A stretch of DNA of 64,000 bases from Paenibacillus sp. 32352 (GCF_002042965.1 NZ_MZNT01000001.1:558001-622000); one strand, 5' to 3'; shown: positions 35,005-44,185, counted from the stretch's first letter. The notes: generated from the sequence alone by a model not told the origin. A program made the numbers and translations.

Positions 35005-35691
35005 TTAGTCGTTGTTGCGGTTGGTGAAGATCATAATGTACTTCACGAGCTCAAGGAGAGAGATCAGTGCAGCGGCTACGTAGGTGAGCGCCGCAGCATT
35101 CAGCACCTTGGCCACTCCGCGCTCTTCATCGTTCGTAATGAAGCCTTCAGCGACCATCAAGTCTCTGGCGCGGTTACTTGCGTTAAACTCTACAGGCAGC
35201 GTCACCAGTTGGAACGCAACGGCCGCGGAGAAGAAAATAATACCGAGTCCGAGCAAGAAGCTGAATTGCTGGAAGATCAATCCCGCGATAATGAGCAGCG
35301 GAGACACGCCGGAAGCGAAGTTCACGACCGGGAACATATTGTGCCGGAGCGTAAGCATCGGATAGGACACTTTATGCTGGATGGCATGACCGACTTCGTG
35401 ACAAGCAACGGAAATGGCTGCGATCGAATTCTCATAGTACACAGGCTCGGATAAGCGCACAACCCGATGAATCGGATCGTAATGGTCGCTCAAGGCGCCT
35501 TGTACAGGCTCGATCGGCACATCGTACAATCCGTTGGCGTCGAGCATGCGGCGGGCCGCTTCATACCCCGTCATCCCGGAATAAGTAGGTACTTCCGCCC
35601 ATTTGTTGAATGTGCTTTTGACTCGGAATTGAGCCCAGAGAGAAAGCAGAAAAGCGATGATGATCAAAAAATCCATCGGGTGAAAAAACAT
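35005..35691 (-). CDS. yugP: YugP-type zinc metallopeptidase
   Basis: A 228-residue membrane protein with an N-terminal helix, the zinc site ACHEVGHAIQHK (HEVGH at 98-102), then three more membrane helices in the second half. This is the YugP/PF04298 family, predicted membrane metalloproteases of unknown substrate. It is followed upstream by a MerR regulator gene in the same orientation, with a 21-base gap, so the two are probably one unit. Confidence 0.92.
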   Translation of the reverse strand: MFFHPMDFLIIIAFLLSLWAQFRVKSTFNKWAEVPTYSGMTGYEAARRMLDANGLYDVPIEPVQGALSDHYDPIHRVVRLSEPVYYENSIAAISVACHEVGHAIQHKVSYPMLTLRHNMFPVVNFASGVSPLLIIAGLIFQQFSFLLGLGIIFFSAAVAFQLVTLPVEFNASNRARDLMVAEGFITNDEERGVAKVLNAAALTYVAAALISLLELVKYIMIFTNRNND

Positions 35692-35712
35692 GGCAGCAGA
35701 CCTCCTTACAAA

Positions 35713-36144
35713 TTAGGAAAAGGGGCTTTTACCCAATAGCAACAGCAAGGCTTCGATACACGCAGCTGTATGCGGTGTGAGCATCTTGTTGAAATATTTC
35801 AGCTGGGACGGCTTAAGCTTGTCAAGAATCGGACTGATCTCCTGCACTTCCTTCTGCAGCTGCTGCAGGTGAAGCTGGATATTCGTCAATTTATCGGTAA
35901 CGATCTCATCGTGACTTACTTTGGTCCACAACTTTAAGCTCGCCTTGATTTCCTCTAAGGTATACTTTTCCCTTTTCATATTTTCAATACGTTTGAGTCG
36001 CGTTAAAGTTTCATCGCTATACAAACGATAATTAGTATCTGAACGTTTCTCCGGCTCAATGAGTCCTAGCTTCGTATAATAGTCAATCGTTCTAGGACTG
36101 ACATTGGTCAAACGGGCCAGCTCACCGATTTTATACAGCTTCAT
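35713..36144 (-). CDS. MerR-family transcriptional regulator
   Basis: A 143-residue regulator with the MerR winged helix KIGELARLTNVSPRTIDYYTKLGLIEPEKR at the N-terminus, a helical middle (LKRIENMKREKYTLEEIKASLKL), a heptad coiled coil (about 80-110) and a short hydrophobic C-terminus lacking metal-binding cysteines. It is not GlnR or TnrA. It probably precedes yugP in one operon and is divergent from the ammonium transporter gene. Confidence 0.88.
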   Translation of the reverse strand: MKLYKIGELARLTNVSPRTIDYYTKLGLIEPEKRSDTNYRLYSDETLTRLKRIENMKREKYTLEEIKASLKLWTKVSHDEIVTDKLTNIQLHLQQLQKEVQEISPILDKLKPSQLKYFNKMLTPHTAACIEALLLLLGKSPFS

Positions 36145-36250
36145 ATCCCCATGGATATCCCCTCCTATATAGAATCTTATTAATTAGTATGTATGTATAT
36201 CTGATGCTCTTTAGTATTTATGATAACTGATATCAAACCATACAGTCAAA

Positions 36251-36270
36251 CGTTATGCTTTTGCATAACG
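36251..36270. promoter_or_regulatory. Perfect inverted repeat in the merR-amt intergenic region
   Basis: CGTTATGC and GCATAACG surround TTTT, an exact eight-pair dyad that could be an operator for the adjacent MerR regulator or a small hairpin. No T run follows on either strand. No gene lies in 36145-36567, and this dyad is the most obvious element in its left part. Confidence 0.45.
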
Positions 36271-36360
36271 CCTTATGCTTTTTCGTGCAGCTGACGAAGG
36301 TAAGGCACCGAGCCTTGAAGGAGGGAAATTATATTATAAAAGCATTAGCTCGTACTCATT

Positions 36361-36377
36361 TGTCATAAAATATAACA
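36361..36377. promoter_or_regulatory. Upstream GlnR/TnrA box of the ammonium transporter gene
   Basis: TGTCA-7-TAACA fits the GlnR/TnrA consensus TGTNA-N7-TNACA at every fixed position. It is centred about 146 bases before the predicted transcription start, a position suited to activation. Confidence 0.72.
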
Positions 36378-36479
36378 TTGAAATAAGAAAAACACTAGTA
36401 ATTATGTTGTAAAACCGAATTATGCGTATTTTATGTAAGGTTATTTTTCGTTTTTTACCGTTTTTTTAGGAAAAATCTA

Positions 36480-36508
36480 TTGTCAAAACAAAATACGCTG
36501 TATATAAT
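36480..36508 (+). promoter_or_regulatory. SigA-type promoter of the amt unit
   Basis: TTGTCA (36480-36485) and TATAAT (36503-36508) are exactly 17 bases apart, giving a start near 36515 and a 5' leader of about 53 bases. Confidence 0.8.
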
Positions 36509-36529
36509 GACATTAAGATTTTCAATTCA

Positions 36530-36546
36530 TGTTATATAAATTAACA
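36530..36546. promoter_or_regulatory. Downstream GlnR/TnrA box in the amt leader
   Basis: TGTTA-7-TAACA matches the TGTNA-N7-TNACA consensus exactly and lies at about +16 to +32 of the predicted transcript, where bound protein would block elongation or promoter escape. Confidence 0.78.
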
Positions 36547-36567
36547 TTAAAGAGGAAGTGGTTAACC

Positions 36568-37956
36568 ATGTTTAAGAAGTTGCTTGTTTCAACAGGTGTC
36601 CTATCTATGCTGGTACCTACTATGGCTTTTGCTGCAGATGATAAAACACCGGCACAGCTCGCAAGCGCCATCGACTCTGTATGGGTGATGCTGGCAGCGA
36701 TCTTGGTTATTTTCATGCAAGCGGGGTTCGCACTTCTGGAAGCTGGGTCCACTCGAATGAAAAATGCCGGCCATGTTGCCGGGAAAACCATTCTTACCTT
36801 TGGTATATGCGCAATAGCCTTCTGGGCTATCGGTTTCGGCTTTGCCTTTGGTGACGGCAACAGCTTTATAGGGACGGGGGGCTTCTTCCTGGATGGAACT
36901 CAAGAACAAGCGACAGCATCCATAAGCCTTTTTGCAGAATCTCCTATTCCTATCGGTATCTTGTTCTTGTTTCAGCTTGCTTTTTGCGGCGTTTCCCTTG
37001 CCATCGCTTGGGGCGGCTTTGCGGAGCGCGGTAAGCTTCCGGTGTACTTCATCTTCGGGATTTTGTTCACGGTATTGATTTATCCGGTAGTAGCTCACTG
37101 GGTATGGGGCGGCGGCTGGCTGGGTCAACTGGGCATGCAGGATTTTGCCGGTTCGACTGTTGTTCATTTGCAAGGTGCGACAGCAGCGCTGGTAGCTACT
37201 CTTTTGCTTAAACCCCGCATTGGCAAATACAATAAAGACAGAACTCCAAATTTGATTCCGGGGCATAACCAAGTATTATCCGTACTCGGCGTTATCATTC
37301 TTTGGATCGGCTGGTTCGGATTTAATGCAGGCTCGACTCTGAGTGCAACGGGCGACGGATTCTTCGGCTATGTGGCCTTAACAACGAATCTGGCGGCGGC
37401 AGCCGGTGCGGTAGCGGCTATGGTGGTATCCTGGATGTACTTCGGCAAGGCGGACATTCCAAGCATGTTGAACGGGGTTCTTGCGGCTCTGGTTGCCATC
37501 ACGGCAGCATGCGCTTTTGTAACTCCACGCGACGCCATCATTATCGGGGCTTTGGCAGGCATCATTACCTTCTTCACGGCACAATGGTTTGAAAAAGCAG
37601 GCATTGACGATCCGATTTATGCCTTCTCGGTGCACGGGATCGCAGGAATTTGGGGGACACTGTCCACGGGCATATTTGCAACACCGGAATTGGCTGAGAA
37701 AGTGGGAGTCGGTAAAGCCGGGCTTCTGTATGGCGGAGGCGTGGAGCAGCTGGGAGTTCAAGCATTGGGGGTATTCGGAGCGTTTATCTTTGTTCTTATT
37801 CTATCCTTTATAATTCTGGCTATTATAAAAGCTACCGTCGGTCTGCGTGTTACCGAAGAAGAAGAAATTATCGGTCTCGATTTGTCGGAGCACGGAACCT
37901 ACGGTTATCCGGAGCAAATGAAGAAATCGGCAGCGGGCGGTGCCCACACAGTTTAG
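36568..37956 (+). CDS. amt: Ammonium transporter, Amt family
   Basis: A 462-residue membrane protein, with a cleavable-looking N-terminal segment ending MAFAADD, then 11 helices carrying GFALLEAGSTRMKNA, the pore-region AHWVWGGGWLGQLGMQDFAGSTVVHLQGATAAL, and GWFGFNAGSTLSATG. It takes up NH4+ when nitrogen is scarce. GAGGAAGTGG precedes the ATG. There is no adjacent glnK, the usual partner; instead a DUF294 nucleotidyltransferase follows 46 bases later. Regulation by GlnR is suggested by two boxes around the promoter. Confidence 0.95.
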   Translation: MFKKLLVSTGVLSMLVPTMAFAADDKTPAQLASAIDSVWVMLAAILVIFMQAGFALLEAGSTRMKNAGHVAGKTILTFGICAIAFWAIGFGFAFGDGNSFIGTGGFFLDGTQEQATASISLFAESPIPIGILFLFQLAFCGVSLAIAWGGFAERGKLPVYFIFGILFTVLIYPVVAHWVWGGGWLGQLGMQDFAGSTVVHLQGATAALVATLLLKPRIGKYNKDRTPNLIPGHNQVLSVLGVIILWIGWFGFNAGSTLSATGDGFFGYVALTTNLAAAAGAVAAMVVSWMYFGKADIPSMLNGVLAALVAITAACAFVTPRDAIIIGALAGIITFFTAQWFEKAGIDDPIYAFSVHGIAGIWGTLSTGIFATPELAEKVGVGKAGLLYGGGVEQLGVQALGVFGAFIFVLILSFIILAIIKATVGLRVTEEEEIIGLDLSEHGTYGYPEQMKKSAAGGAHTV

Positions 37957-38002
37957 ATAGTTTTAGAGAGACAATAATTCGACAGGCTGAAGGAGATGCT
38001 GC

Positions 38003-39082
38003 ATGGAGCTGAACTCAATGGAAATGATTCGAACGGCAATTCAATCGGCAGGCTGCACCGGGCAGCTGCGTCTATTGCGGGATCAATTGCATGAGGAATT
38101 TGAGCGGCGTCTCCTTCACGCCTATTCCTTGGATTGGAATCGGGAGTTAAACCGGATTCACGATATGATGATTGCCCGGGTTGTGCAAATAGCCGAGGAA
38201 ACGATGCTGCAGGAGGAGGGGGCCGCGGTGCCTGTCCCTTATGCCTTTTGTCTCTTCGGCAGCGGAGGGCGTGGAGAGCAGACGCTCTGGAGCGATCAGG
38301 ACAACGGATTGATCTATGCAGATCCTGCGGATTCGGAAGAGATGGAGAAAGCCAAGACGTATTTCGCAGAACTGGCACAGCGGAGTAGTCAGATGCTGCT
38401 GGAGCTGGGCTACCCGCCCTGCTCGGGCGGCGTGATCTGCACCAATGACAGATGGCGTAAATCATGGAGCGGCTATCGCTCGATGCTCTTCGAATGGCTT
38501 CAAGATCCTCATTGGGAACACATGAGATATCTGCTTATTATGGCGGATATGCGTGCGATATATGGCGATGGGGAATTAGTCCGGCGCCTTATACAGGAAG
38601 TAACGAGCTATGTGGAACGGAATCCCATTATCCTGGAGCATTTGCTTCATAATACGCTTCATCACAAAATATCGCTGGGCCTATTCGGCCAACTCATTAA
38701 AGAGAGATATGGAGAAGATGCCGGAGGAGTGGATATCAAATACGGCGCTTACATCCCCATTGTAAATGGTATTCGCCTTCTTGCCATCGAAGCGGGCTTG
38801 AGCGAGACGTCCACGGAAGGGCGTATAACGAAGCTGCTGGAGGCAGGGGCTGTTGAAGAGGAGATTGCCCAAGACTGGCTGGAGGCTTTGGCCATCGCGT
38901 TGAAATTCCGCTCCCTGACCCCTTTCCAAGTGGAGAATGGAAGCTATACGACGAGAGGGAAGCTTCCGGCTGATAGGCTGACCAAAGAACGCACGAGTGA
39001 ATTGAAGCTGTGCCTGCGGATTGGGAATGATCTCCAGAAATACGTGAAAAAAGCTGTGCATAAAGAGATAGAGCAAGGTTAG
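38003..39082 (+). CDS. DUF294 nucleotidyltransferase-like protein
   Basis: A 359-residue soluble protein. The catalytic region of a GlnD-like nucleotidyltransferase is complete: FGSGGRGEQTLWSDQDNGLIY holds GSxGRxE (86-92) and SDxD (97-100). The remainder is the helical DUF294 C-terminal domain. Family members often carry N-terminal CBS or cyclic-nucleotide-binding domains; this one has neither. It follows amt by 46 bases and precedes a DnaQ-like exonuclease by 30, so the three are probably one operon. Its target is unknown; modification of a nitrogen-control protein would fit. Confidence 0.85.
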   Translation: MELNSMEMIRTAIQSAGCTGQLRLLRDQLHEEFERRLLHAYSLDWNRELNRIHDMMIARVVQIAEETMLQEEGAAVPVPYAFCLFGSGGRGEQTLWSDQDNGLIYADPADSEEMEKAKTYFAELAQRSSQMLLELGYPPCSGGVICTNDRWRKSWSGYRSMLFEWLQDPHWEHMRYLLIMADMRAIYGDGELVRRLIQEVTSYVERNPIILEHLLHNTLHHKISLGLFGQLIKERYGEDAGGVDIKYGAYIPIVNGIRLLAIEAGLSETSTEGRITKLLEAGAVEEEIAQDWLEALAIALKFRSLTPFQVENGSYTTRGKLPADRLTKERTSELKLCLRIGNDLQKYVKKAVHKEIEQG

Positions 39083-39112
39083 AAGCACGCTAAACTTAAG
39101 AGGTGATATCAC

Positions 39113-39850
39113 GTGAAAGACATGAGACCTGCGGGGCGGATGTGGCATCTCTATAAAATGGGCGGTCTCACCCCTGCGCTTACCTCCATGTTTGATGCGC
39201 ATAGCGCCCAGCAGATGGCTTTCATTCGATCCATTATGAAGGAGCAAAGGAAAAACTCCTTATACGATATCCCCCTGGAGACGGTGGAACTGGTTGTTTT
39301 CGACTTGGAAACGACCGGTTTTTCGCCGTATAACGGGGATGAGATCATTTCGTTCGGAGCCGTAGCGGTTAGAGGCGATTCGGTGTTGGAGGAGGAAACC
39401 TTCTACAGTCTTGTTAACCCCAAACGGCCAATACCCGATCATATCGTGGAGCTGACGGGAATATCGAATGAAATGGCCGGCAAGGCTCAGGATTTGATCG
39501 GAGGGCTTCGCGCGTTTCTCGAGTTTGTGCAGCAAAAGCTGCTGGTTGCCCATGGAACGGGGCATGACAAGCATTTTTTGAATGCGGCCTTATGGAAAAC
39601 GTCCAAAGTCAATCTATCGCACCGGATGCTGGATACTATGATGCTTGCCAAATGGCTGCACCCGAAGCTGCAGCAGTATGATCTGGATACACTGCTGGAG
39701 CTGTACGGCATTGAAGTGACGAACAGGCACCATGCACTAGAGGATGCTAAAATGACGGCTCGCTTATGGGGAGGGCTGCTGCAAGAAATTCGCTCCAAAG
39801 GGATTCACAATTTGGGAGATCTGTACTCCCGGCTTAGCCATCAACATTAA
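39113..39850 (+). CDS. DnaQ-like 3'-5' exonuclease
   Basis: A 245-residue DEDDh exonuclease. ExoI motif FDLETTGFSP is at 63-72, ExoII is near ELTGISNEM and VAHGTGHDKHFLN, and ExoIII is HHALEDAKMTARL, which carries the His and Asp of the DEDDh type. The N-terminal 55 residues are not part of the nuclease and contain no known motif. GTG start with AGAGGTGAT upstream. It ends the amt/DUF294/exonuclease unit, followed by a terminator. Confidence 0.88.
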   Translation: MKDMRPAGRMWHLYKMGGLTPALTSMFDAHSAQQMAFIRSIMKEQRKNSLYDIPLETVELVVFDLETTGFSPYNGDEIISFGAVAVRGDSVLEEETFYSLVNPKRPIPDHIVELTGISNEMAGKAQDLIGGLRAFLEFVQQKLLVAHGTGHDKHFLNAALWKTSKVNLSHRMLDTMMLAKWLHPKLQQYDLDTLLELYGIEVTNRHHALEDAKMTARLWGGLLQEIRSKGIHNLGDLYSRLSHQH

Positions 39851-39885
39851 AACCTTCAGCACAGTCGGGTGCCGAAGGTTTTTTT
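39850..39885 (+). terminator. Rho-independent terminator of the amt unit
   Basis: AACCTTC pairs with GAAGGTT, with inner CAC/GTG, followed by six T. Confidence 0.85.
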
Positions 39886-39952
39886 GACTTTGTTAAAGAT
39901 TTCACAAGACTTTCCAGCTTCAAACTGCTGAGGCACTTTTTATAGCAGGTTC

Positions 39953-40405
39953 TCATAGAGTAGTCCGCCAGTTCACAGGAAGAGCATGAATCGTTTGCTC
40001 GTCCGTCTGTACAAATCGGTAGGCTCGGATATCAGGACCATCCAGACGAACCAGGGAGACAATCCAATGGGTCGGAATTTGCTTCCATGAGGTCTGCATA
40101 TCTTCATCGGATGGAACGGCGGCAGCCATAGGATGGGAATGCAGAATGCCTACAACGGTTCCTTTATTTCCTTCAGCAGGGGCAGGGTATATATATGGAA
40201 GCATTGCGGCCGGATCCATGGAAAAATGCCGCAAAGGATCATGCGAAGCATTAGCGATAGGAGCAAAGCCGTCAACAAAGATCCCCACATCGGTTTCAAC
40301 TCCTAGAAGGAATCCGCATGCCTCATAAGGATGCTGACAGATACAGTAACTCAATATCTCAGTCCTAATCTTATCAGGAAGCAGGATAGTATAAGACAAT
40401 GACAT
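39953..40405 (-). CDS. JAMM/MPN+ metalloprotease-like protein (Mov34 family)
   Basis: A protein of about 150 residues with the JAMM zinc motif: YEACGFLLG supplies the Glu and GILHSHPMAAAVPSDED the HxHPxxxxPSxxD segment. Bacterial members remove ubiquitin-like tails or cleave Cys-containing peptides; the partner is unknown. Start uncertain: ATG at 40405 has AAAAGG only three bases away, a TTG at 40399 has it at nine, and an ATG at 40432 would add nine residues but has no site. The chosen start lies inside a perfect 12-pair hairpin (see separate entry). Confidence 0.78.
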   Translation of the reverse strand: MSLSYTILLPDKIRTEILSYCICQHPYEACGFLLGVETDVGIFVDGFAPIANASHDPLRHFSMDPAAMLPYIYPAPAEGNKGTVVGILHSHPMAAAVPSDEDMQTSWKQIPTHWIVSLVRLDGPDIRAYRFVQTDEQTIHALPVNWRTTL

Positions 40406-40433
40406 CATCCTTTTACATTCAGATGATGTCATT
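40398..40433 (-). promoter_or_regulatory. Perfect hairpin spanning the JAMM gene start
   Basis: Two 12-base arms, AATGACATCATC and GATGATGTCATT, enclose a 12-base loop that contains AAAAG of the ribosome binding site, while the start codon lies in the stem. On the minus strand it lacks a T run, so a translational control element is more plausible than a terminator. Confidence 0.6.
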
Positions 40434-40456
40434 ATAGCTTGCCGGTTCTTCAGCAA

Positions 40457-41764
40457 TCAACCGATATTCCCTTGCGGCTTAATGAGGAAAAAAACGAGCC
40501 CTAGTGTAATGAGTGAAAGGGCAGTAACGGATATAAACACCGTTTGATGTGATATATCCATCATCCAGCTGAACAGCGGCGGACCGAACGCTACCCCCAA
40601 AAATCGCAGGCTGTTATAGATGGAGGTGATCATGCCGCGCTCTTCCTTTTGAACGGATCCGGTGATCATTGTATTCAGACATGGAAGCAGCAGCCCTGTA
40701 CCGATACTGCTTACTGTGAGAAGACCTATCAAGAAATAGATGTTTTTTCCGAGGAAGAAAATACATGCACCCAAGGATAAAGTCATCAAAACCATCCCTA
40801 TATTCATCAGCCATCTCATCAGTGTTCCGTTTTTCTTAATATTAGCGCCCGTTGTATAAGAGGTCACGACCATGCCTAATAGCGGAATGGCCAGCACTAA
40901 CCCCTTCATAACGCCTTTGACATTATACGGCGCATCCTCCAGTATGTCCGACAAATAAAACAAGACGCCGAACAAAATAAACAATGCTAATGATCCGGAG
41001 AAAAAAGCGGTAATGAGCCAGCGGCCTTTTTGCTTAAGGATGGAGCCGATTTTTTGCAAATAGGGCTTTAGCTTTGGCGGGGCCTGTTCTTTTTTGGGCT
41101 CCTTCAGGAAAAACATGACGGATAGCAGTGATAGCAGACAAAACACAGGAAATGCAAAAAATGCCGCATACCAGACGATAAGCGCTAAGAGCGAGCCCAG
41201 AATAGGACTCACTACCTTGCCTATCCCGTTAGACGCCTCGGTAAGACCAAGCACCTTGCTTTCGGTCGCACCCTTGTATAAGTCTCCTGCCAGTGCCATC
41301 GCAATGGCTGCCGTTCCTGCGGCCCCGAGTCCCTGAATCGCTCTTGCGATGATGACAATCCAATACGATTTCCAAACAGCGCCAAAGCCGGCCAGCACTC
41401 CTGCAGCACCATAAATAATTAAAGAAGGGATCATAATGCCTTTGCGGGAAAAACGGTCGGACAAATAGCCTGAAATCGGAATGATGATCCCCGCGGTGAC
41501 GGAAAACAGGGTGATAACCAAGCTGCTCTGGAATTTGCTGATTCCAAGCTGCTCCTGCATTTGCGGCAGAATCGGAACTAGCATCGAGTTGCCCAGAACC
41601 AGCACAAGCGGGACGGAAGCGATAGCGATAAATTCCCATATGGAGCCTTTGGAGCCCCCGGCTTTTTTATTTGACGCTGTATTGCCGGACGTCTCCGTTT
41701 GCTCCGGGGAAATATCACTTTCGAACGTGATGTTCAATAATTTTTTCGATTTGGTCTTTTGCAT
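40457..41764 (-). CDS. MFS multidrug-type exporter
   Basis: A 435-residue protein, with a 45-residue charged cytoplasmic N-terminus, then 12 membrane helices. MLVPILPQMQEQLGIS and GYLSDRFSRKGIMIPSL near the N-terminus are motif A features of the DHA1 drug-exporter branch; RAIQGLGAAGTAAIAMAL is motif C-like. GAGGAGAA precedes the ATG. Substrate cannot be told. It lies 51 bases before the JAMM gene on the same strand. Confidence 0.85.
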   Translation of the reverse strand: MQKTKSKKLLNITFESDISPEQTETSGNTASNKKAGGSKGSIWEFIAIASVPLVLVLGNSMLVPILPQMQEQLGISKFQSSLVITLFSVTAGIIIPISGYLSDRFSRKGIMIPSLIIYGAAGVLAGFGAVWKSYWIVIIARAIQGLGAAGTAAIAMALAGDLYKGATESKVLGLTEASNGIGKVVSPILGSLLALIVWYAAFFAFPVFCLLSLLSVMFFLKEPKKEQAPPKLKPYLQKIGSILKQKGRWLITAFFSGSLALFILFGVLFYLSDILEDAPYNVKGVMKGLVLAIPLLGMVVTSYTTGANIKKNGTLMRWLMNIGMVLMTLSLGACIFFLGKNIYFLIGLLTVSSIGTGLLLPCLNTMITGSVQKEERGMITSIYNSLRFLGVAFGPPLFSWMMDISHQTVFISVTALSLITLGLVFFLIKPQGNIG

Positions 41765-41971
41765 CTGCAGAAATTCTCCTCTTCAGCTGCTTATTTAACG
41801 TAATCCTAATGTACCCTTCCTTCAGGCTCAACATTCTTCATTCATATGCCAAGGAAGGGGGAACTAAAAAAGCTCCTTTCTGGGTACAATAGATGAAATG
41901 AAAGATAATCGTATGGACCTGTACAACGGAAGATGGCTTCCTAGAGGTTGCTTAATAAGGAGTGCGCGCTC

Positions 41972-42505
41972 ATGAAACGAAATGTTCCTGCTGTATGCAT
42001 CGCATTATGCCTGGTCGTATTGGCGGCTTACCAGACGCTGCTGAATCCGGGGCTGGAAGCGGAAGCCGCTCCCTTCAGGGAAATGAAATACAATCAGCCT
42101 GTCCCGTCCTTTACGCTTCAGGGGCTCGATGGGAAAACGTATCGGGTAGGAGGGCAAAGGGACAAGCCCTTGATGATTAACTTCTGGGCTTCCTGGTGCG
42201 GTCCTTGTAAGGAAGAAGCCCCTGATCTGGCGAAAGTGTACGAGAAATATAAGGATAAATTCGACCTGTATGCAGTCAATGTAACGAGAGAGGACCGAAT
42301 GGCTGATGTCCAAAGCTTCGTCAAACGGAATGGCTTTACGTTCCCCGTGCTGCTGGATAAAGAGGGGACAACGGCGGAGCTATACCGCATACTGTTCGTT
42401 CCGACGAGCTTCCTGATCGATAAGCAGGGGGTACTTCGCGAGGTTATCCATGTGCTGCCTCCGGAGCAGCTGGAGCAAAGAATTCAGTCATTGATTCAAG
42501 GATAA
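41972..42505 (+). CDS. Thioredoxin-like membrane-anchored oxidoreductase, ResA/TlpA type
   Basis: A 177-residue protein with an N-terminal membrane anchor (VPAVCIALCLVVLAAY) and a TlpA-like thioredoxin fold carrying FWASWCGPCK (C76 and C79). It should act outside the membrane as a thiol-disulfide reductase, for example in cytochrome c maturation, but no ccs genes lie nearby. AAGGAG lies nine bases before the ATG at 41972. Confidence 0.88.
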   Translation: MKRNVPAVCIALCLVVLAAYQTLLNPGLEAEAAPFREMKYNQPVPSFTLQGLDGKTYRVGGQRDKPLMINFWASWCGPCKEEAPDLAKVYEKYKDKFDLYAVNVTREDRMADVQSFVKRNGFTFPVLLDKEGTTAELYRILFVPTSFLIDKQGVLREVIHVLPPEQLEQRIQSLIQG

Positions 42506-42557
42506 AAAAAGCTGTCTTCAACGCAGGTCACAGTACCATGCGTTAAGACAGCTTTTC
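42504..42557 (+). terminator. Bidirectional terminator between the thioredoxin-like and cimA genes
   Basis: AAAAAAGCTGTCTT pairs with AAGACAGCTTTT, with an inner AACGCA/TGCGTT stem. T runs on both strands fit two convergent genes. Confidence 0.85.
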
Positions 42558-42568
42558 TGTTGAATTGA

Positions 42569-44185
42569 TCAATGATTCACGATGCCTACGCGTTCCTTAA
42601 GATCTTCGGAATGCGCCAGCGCCGTTTTGCCGATGAGAGCATAGCGGATACTGTCTACGAGAGCGTCCCAGCTCGCTTCGATTACGTTATCCGACACTCC
42701 GACGGTGTTCCACGAATTATTGAAGTCGGTGGATTCGATCAACACACGAACTTTAGCGGCTGTCGTATCCTTCTCATCGAGGACACGAACCTTATAATCG
42801 CTTAAATGAACGCTGTTCAGAGTAGGATAATACTGCTGGAGACATTTGCGAAGGGCGTTGTCCAGTGCGTTCACTGGACCGTTGCCTTCGGCCGCGTTGT
42901 ATACGGTCTCTCCGTTCACTCTAAGCTTAACGATAGCTTCGGTGACTACAGGGTGGTTAGCGGATTTGACTACCATAATCTTGAAGGATTCCAATGTAAA
43001 GGCTTCTTCCAGCTTGCCATACGCGTTGCGGATCAGCAGCTCCAAGGTTGCGTCGGCTCCTTCGAATTGGAAGCCCTGATGCTCCATGTCCTTGATTTGC
43101 TCTATTAACTGCTTCGTTTGTTGATTGCTGGTATCGAAATCAAGTCCCAGCTCCTGCGCCTTGAATACCAGGTTGCTTTGTCCGGCCAGCTCGGATACGA
43201 GAACTCGCTGCTTGTTTCCGACAAGCTCGGGGGCGATATGCTCGTAAGTGCTGGAATTACGAAGGATCGCAGACACGTGAATGCCGCCTTTATGAGCAAA
43301 CGCAGCCGACCCGACGTAAGGCTGGTTGATGGGCAGATGCATATTAGCGATTTCGCTCACGTAACGCGCTACGGTAGTCAGACTCTCCAGCTGTTCGCTG
43401 CTGATACATTGATAGTTCAGCTTAAGCTGCAGGTTCGGGATAATAGAGACCAGGTTCGCATTCCCGCATCTTTCGCCGAAGCCGTTGATCGTACCTTGAA
43501 CCTGCGTGGCGCCTGCCATTACGGCTGCCAGGCTGTTCGCAACGCCAAGCTCGCAGTCGTTATGAGCATGAATACCTACCGGGCAGGAGACGGTTTGCTT
43601 AACCACCGTTACAATGTCCGTAATCTCATGAGGCAGGGAGCCTCCGTTCGTATCGCACAGAACGATCCAGTCCGCACCTGCTTCCTCTGCCTTCTTGATC
43701 GTCTGCAGCGCATACTCGGAGTTGTTTTTGTAGCCGTCGAAGAAATGCTCCGCATCATAGATGACTTCCAGTCCGTTGCTTTTTAAATATTTGACGGAAT
43801 CATAGATCATGGCCAGGTTTTCTTCCAAAGTCGTCTGGATCGCTTGATGAACGTGGAAATCCCACGATTTGCCGAATATCGTAGCAACAGGCACCCCGAC
43901 CTCCAGAATGCGGTTGAGGTTCACATCGTTCTCTGCGAGAGTATCTTTGCGGCGAGTGCTGCCGAACGCAGTAATTTTGGCATTTTTCAGATCCAATTCC
44001 TTGACGCGGTTGAAAAATTCAATATCTTTATTGTTGCTTCCGGGCCAGCCGCCTTCGATATAATGAACGCCAAGAGAATCCAGCTTACGGGCAATTTTCA
44101 TTTTGTCCTCGACAGATAAGCTTATACCTTCGCCTTGGGTACCGTCTCTTAATGTGGTGTCGAAAATTTTTACGGGATTAGCCAT
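42569..44185 (-). CDS. cimA: (R)-citramalate synthase
   Basis: Condenses pyruvate with acetyl-CoA to citramalate, a threonine-independent route to isoleucine. The 538-residue length, the TIM-barrel start [34 protein letters not shown] and the C-terminal regulatory domain (about 400-530) match CimA and the alpha-isopropylmalate synthase family; SIRYAL near the end also fits. GGAGGACAATCC precedes the ATG. A 21-base palindrome overlaps its likely -10. Confidence 0.94.
   Translation of the reverse strand: MANPVKIFDTTLRDGTQGEGISLSVEDKMKIARKLDSLGVHYIEGGWPGSNNKDIEFFNRVKELDLKNAKITAFGSTRRKDTLAENDVNLNRILEVGVPVATIFGKSWDFHVHQAIQTTLEENLAMIYDSVKYLKSNGLEVIYDAEHFFDGYKNNSEYALQTIKKAEEAGADWIVLCDTNGGSLPHEITDIVTVVKQTVSCPVGIHAHNDCELGVANSLAAVMAGATQVQGTINGFGERCGNANLVSIIPNLQLKLNYQCISSEQLESLTTVARYVSEIANMHLPINQPYVGSAAFAHKGGIHVSAILRNSSTYEHIAPELVGNKQRVLVSELAGQSNLVFKAQELGLDFDTSNQQTKQLIEQIKDMEHQGFQFEGADATLELLIRNAYGKLEEAFTLESFKIMVVKSANHPVVTEAIVKLRVNGETVYNAAEGNGPVNALDNALRKCLQQYYPTLNSVHLSDYKVRVLDEKDTTAAKVRVLIESTDFNNSWNTVGVSDNVIEASWDALVDSIRYALIGKTALAHSEDLKERVGIVNH

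Noticed and set aside
35713..36144. Idea that the MerR regulator next to amt is GlnR or TnrA
   Set aside because: The N-terminal helix sequence and coiled-coil C-terminus do not match GlnR or TnrA; GlnR is presumably encoded elsewhere.
41814..41859. CCCTTCCTT ... AAGGAAGGG inverted repeat as a terminator
   Set aside because: The loop is 28 bases and no T run follows on either strand; it may be a chance dyad.
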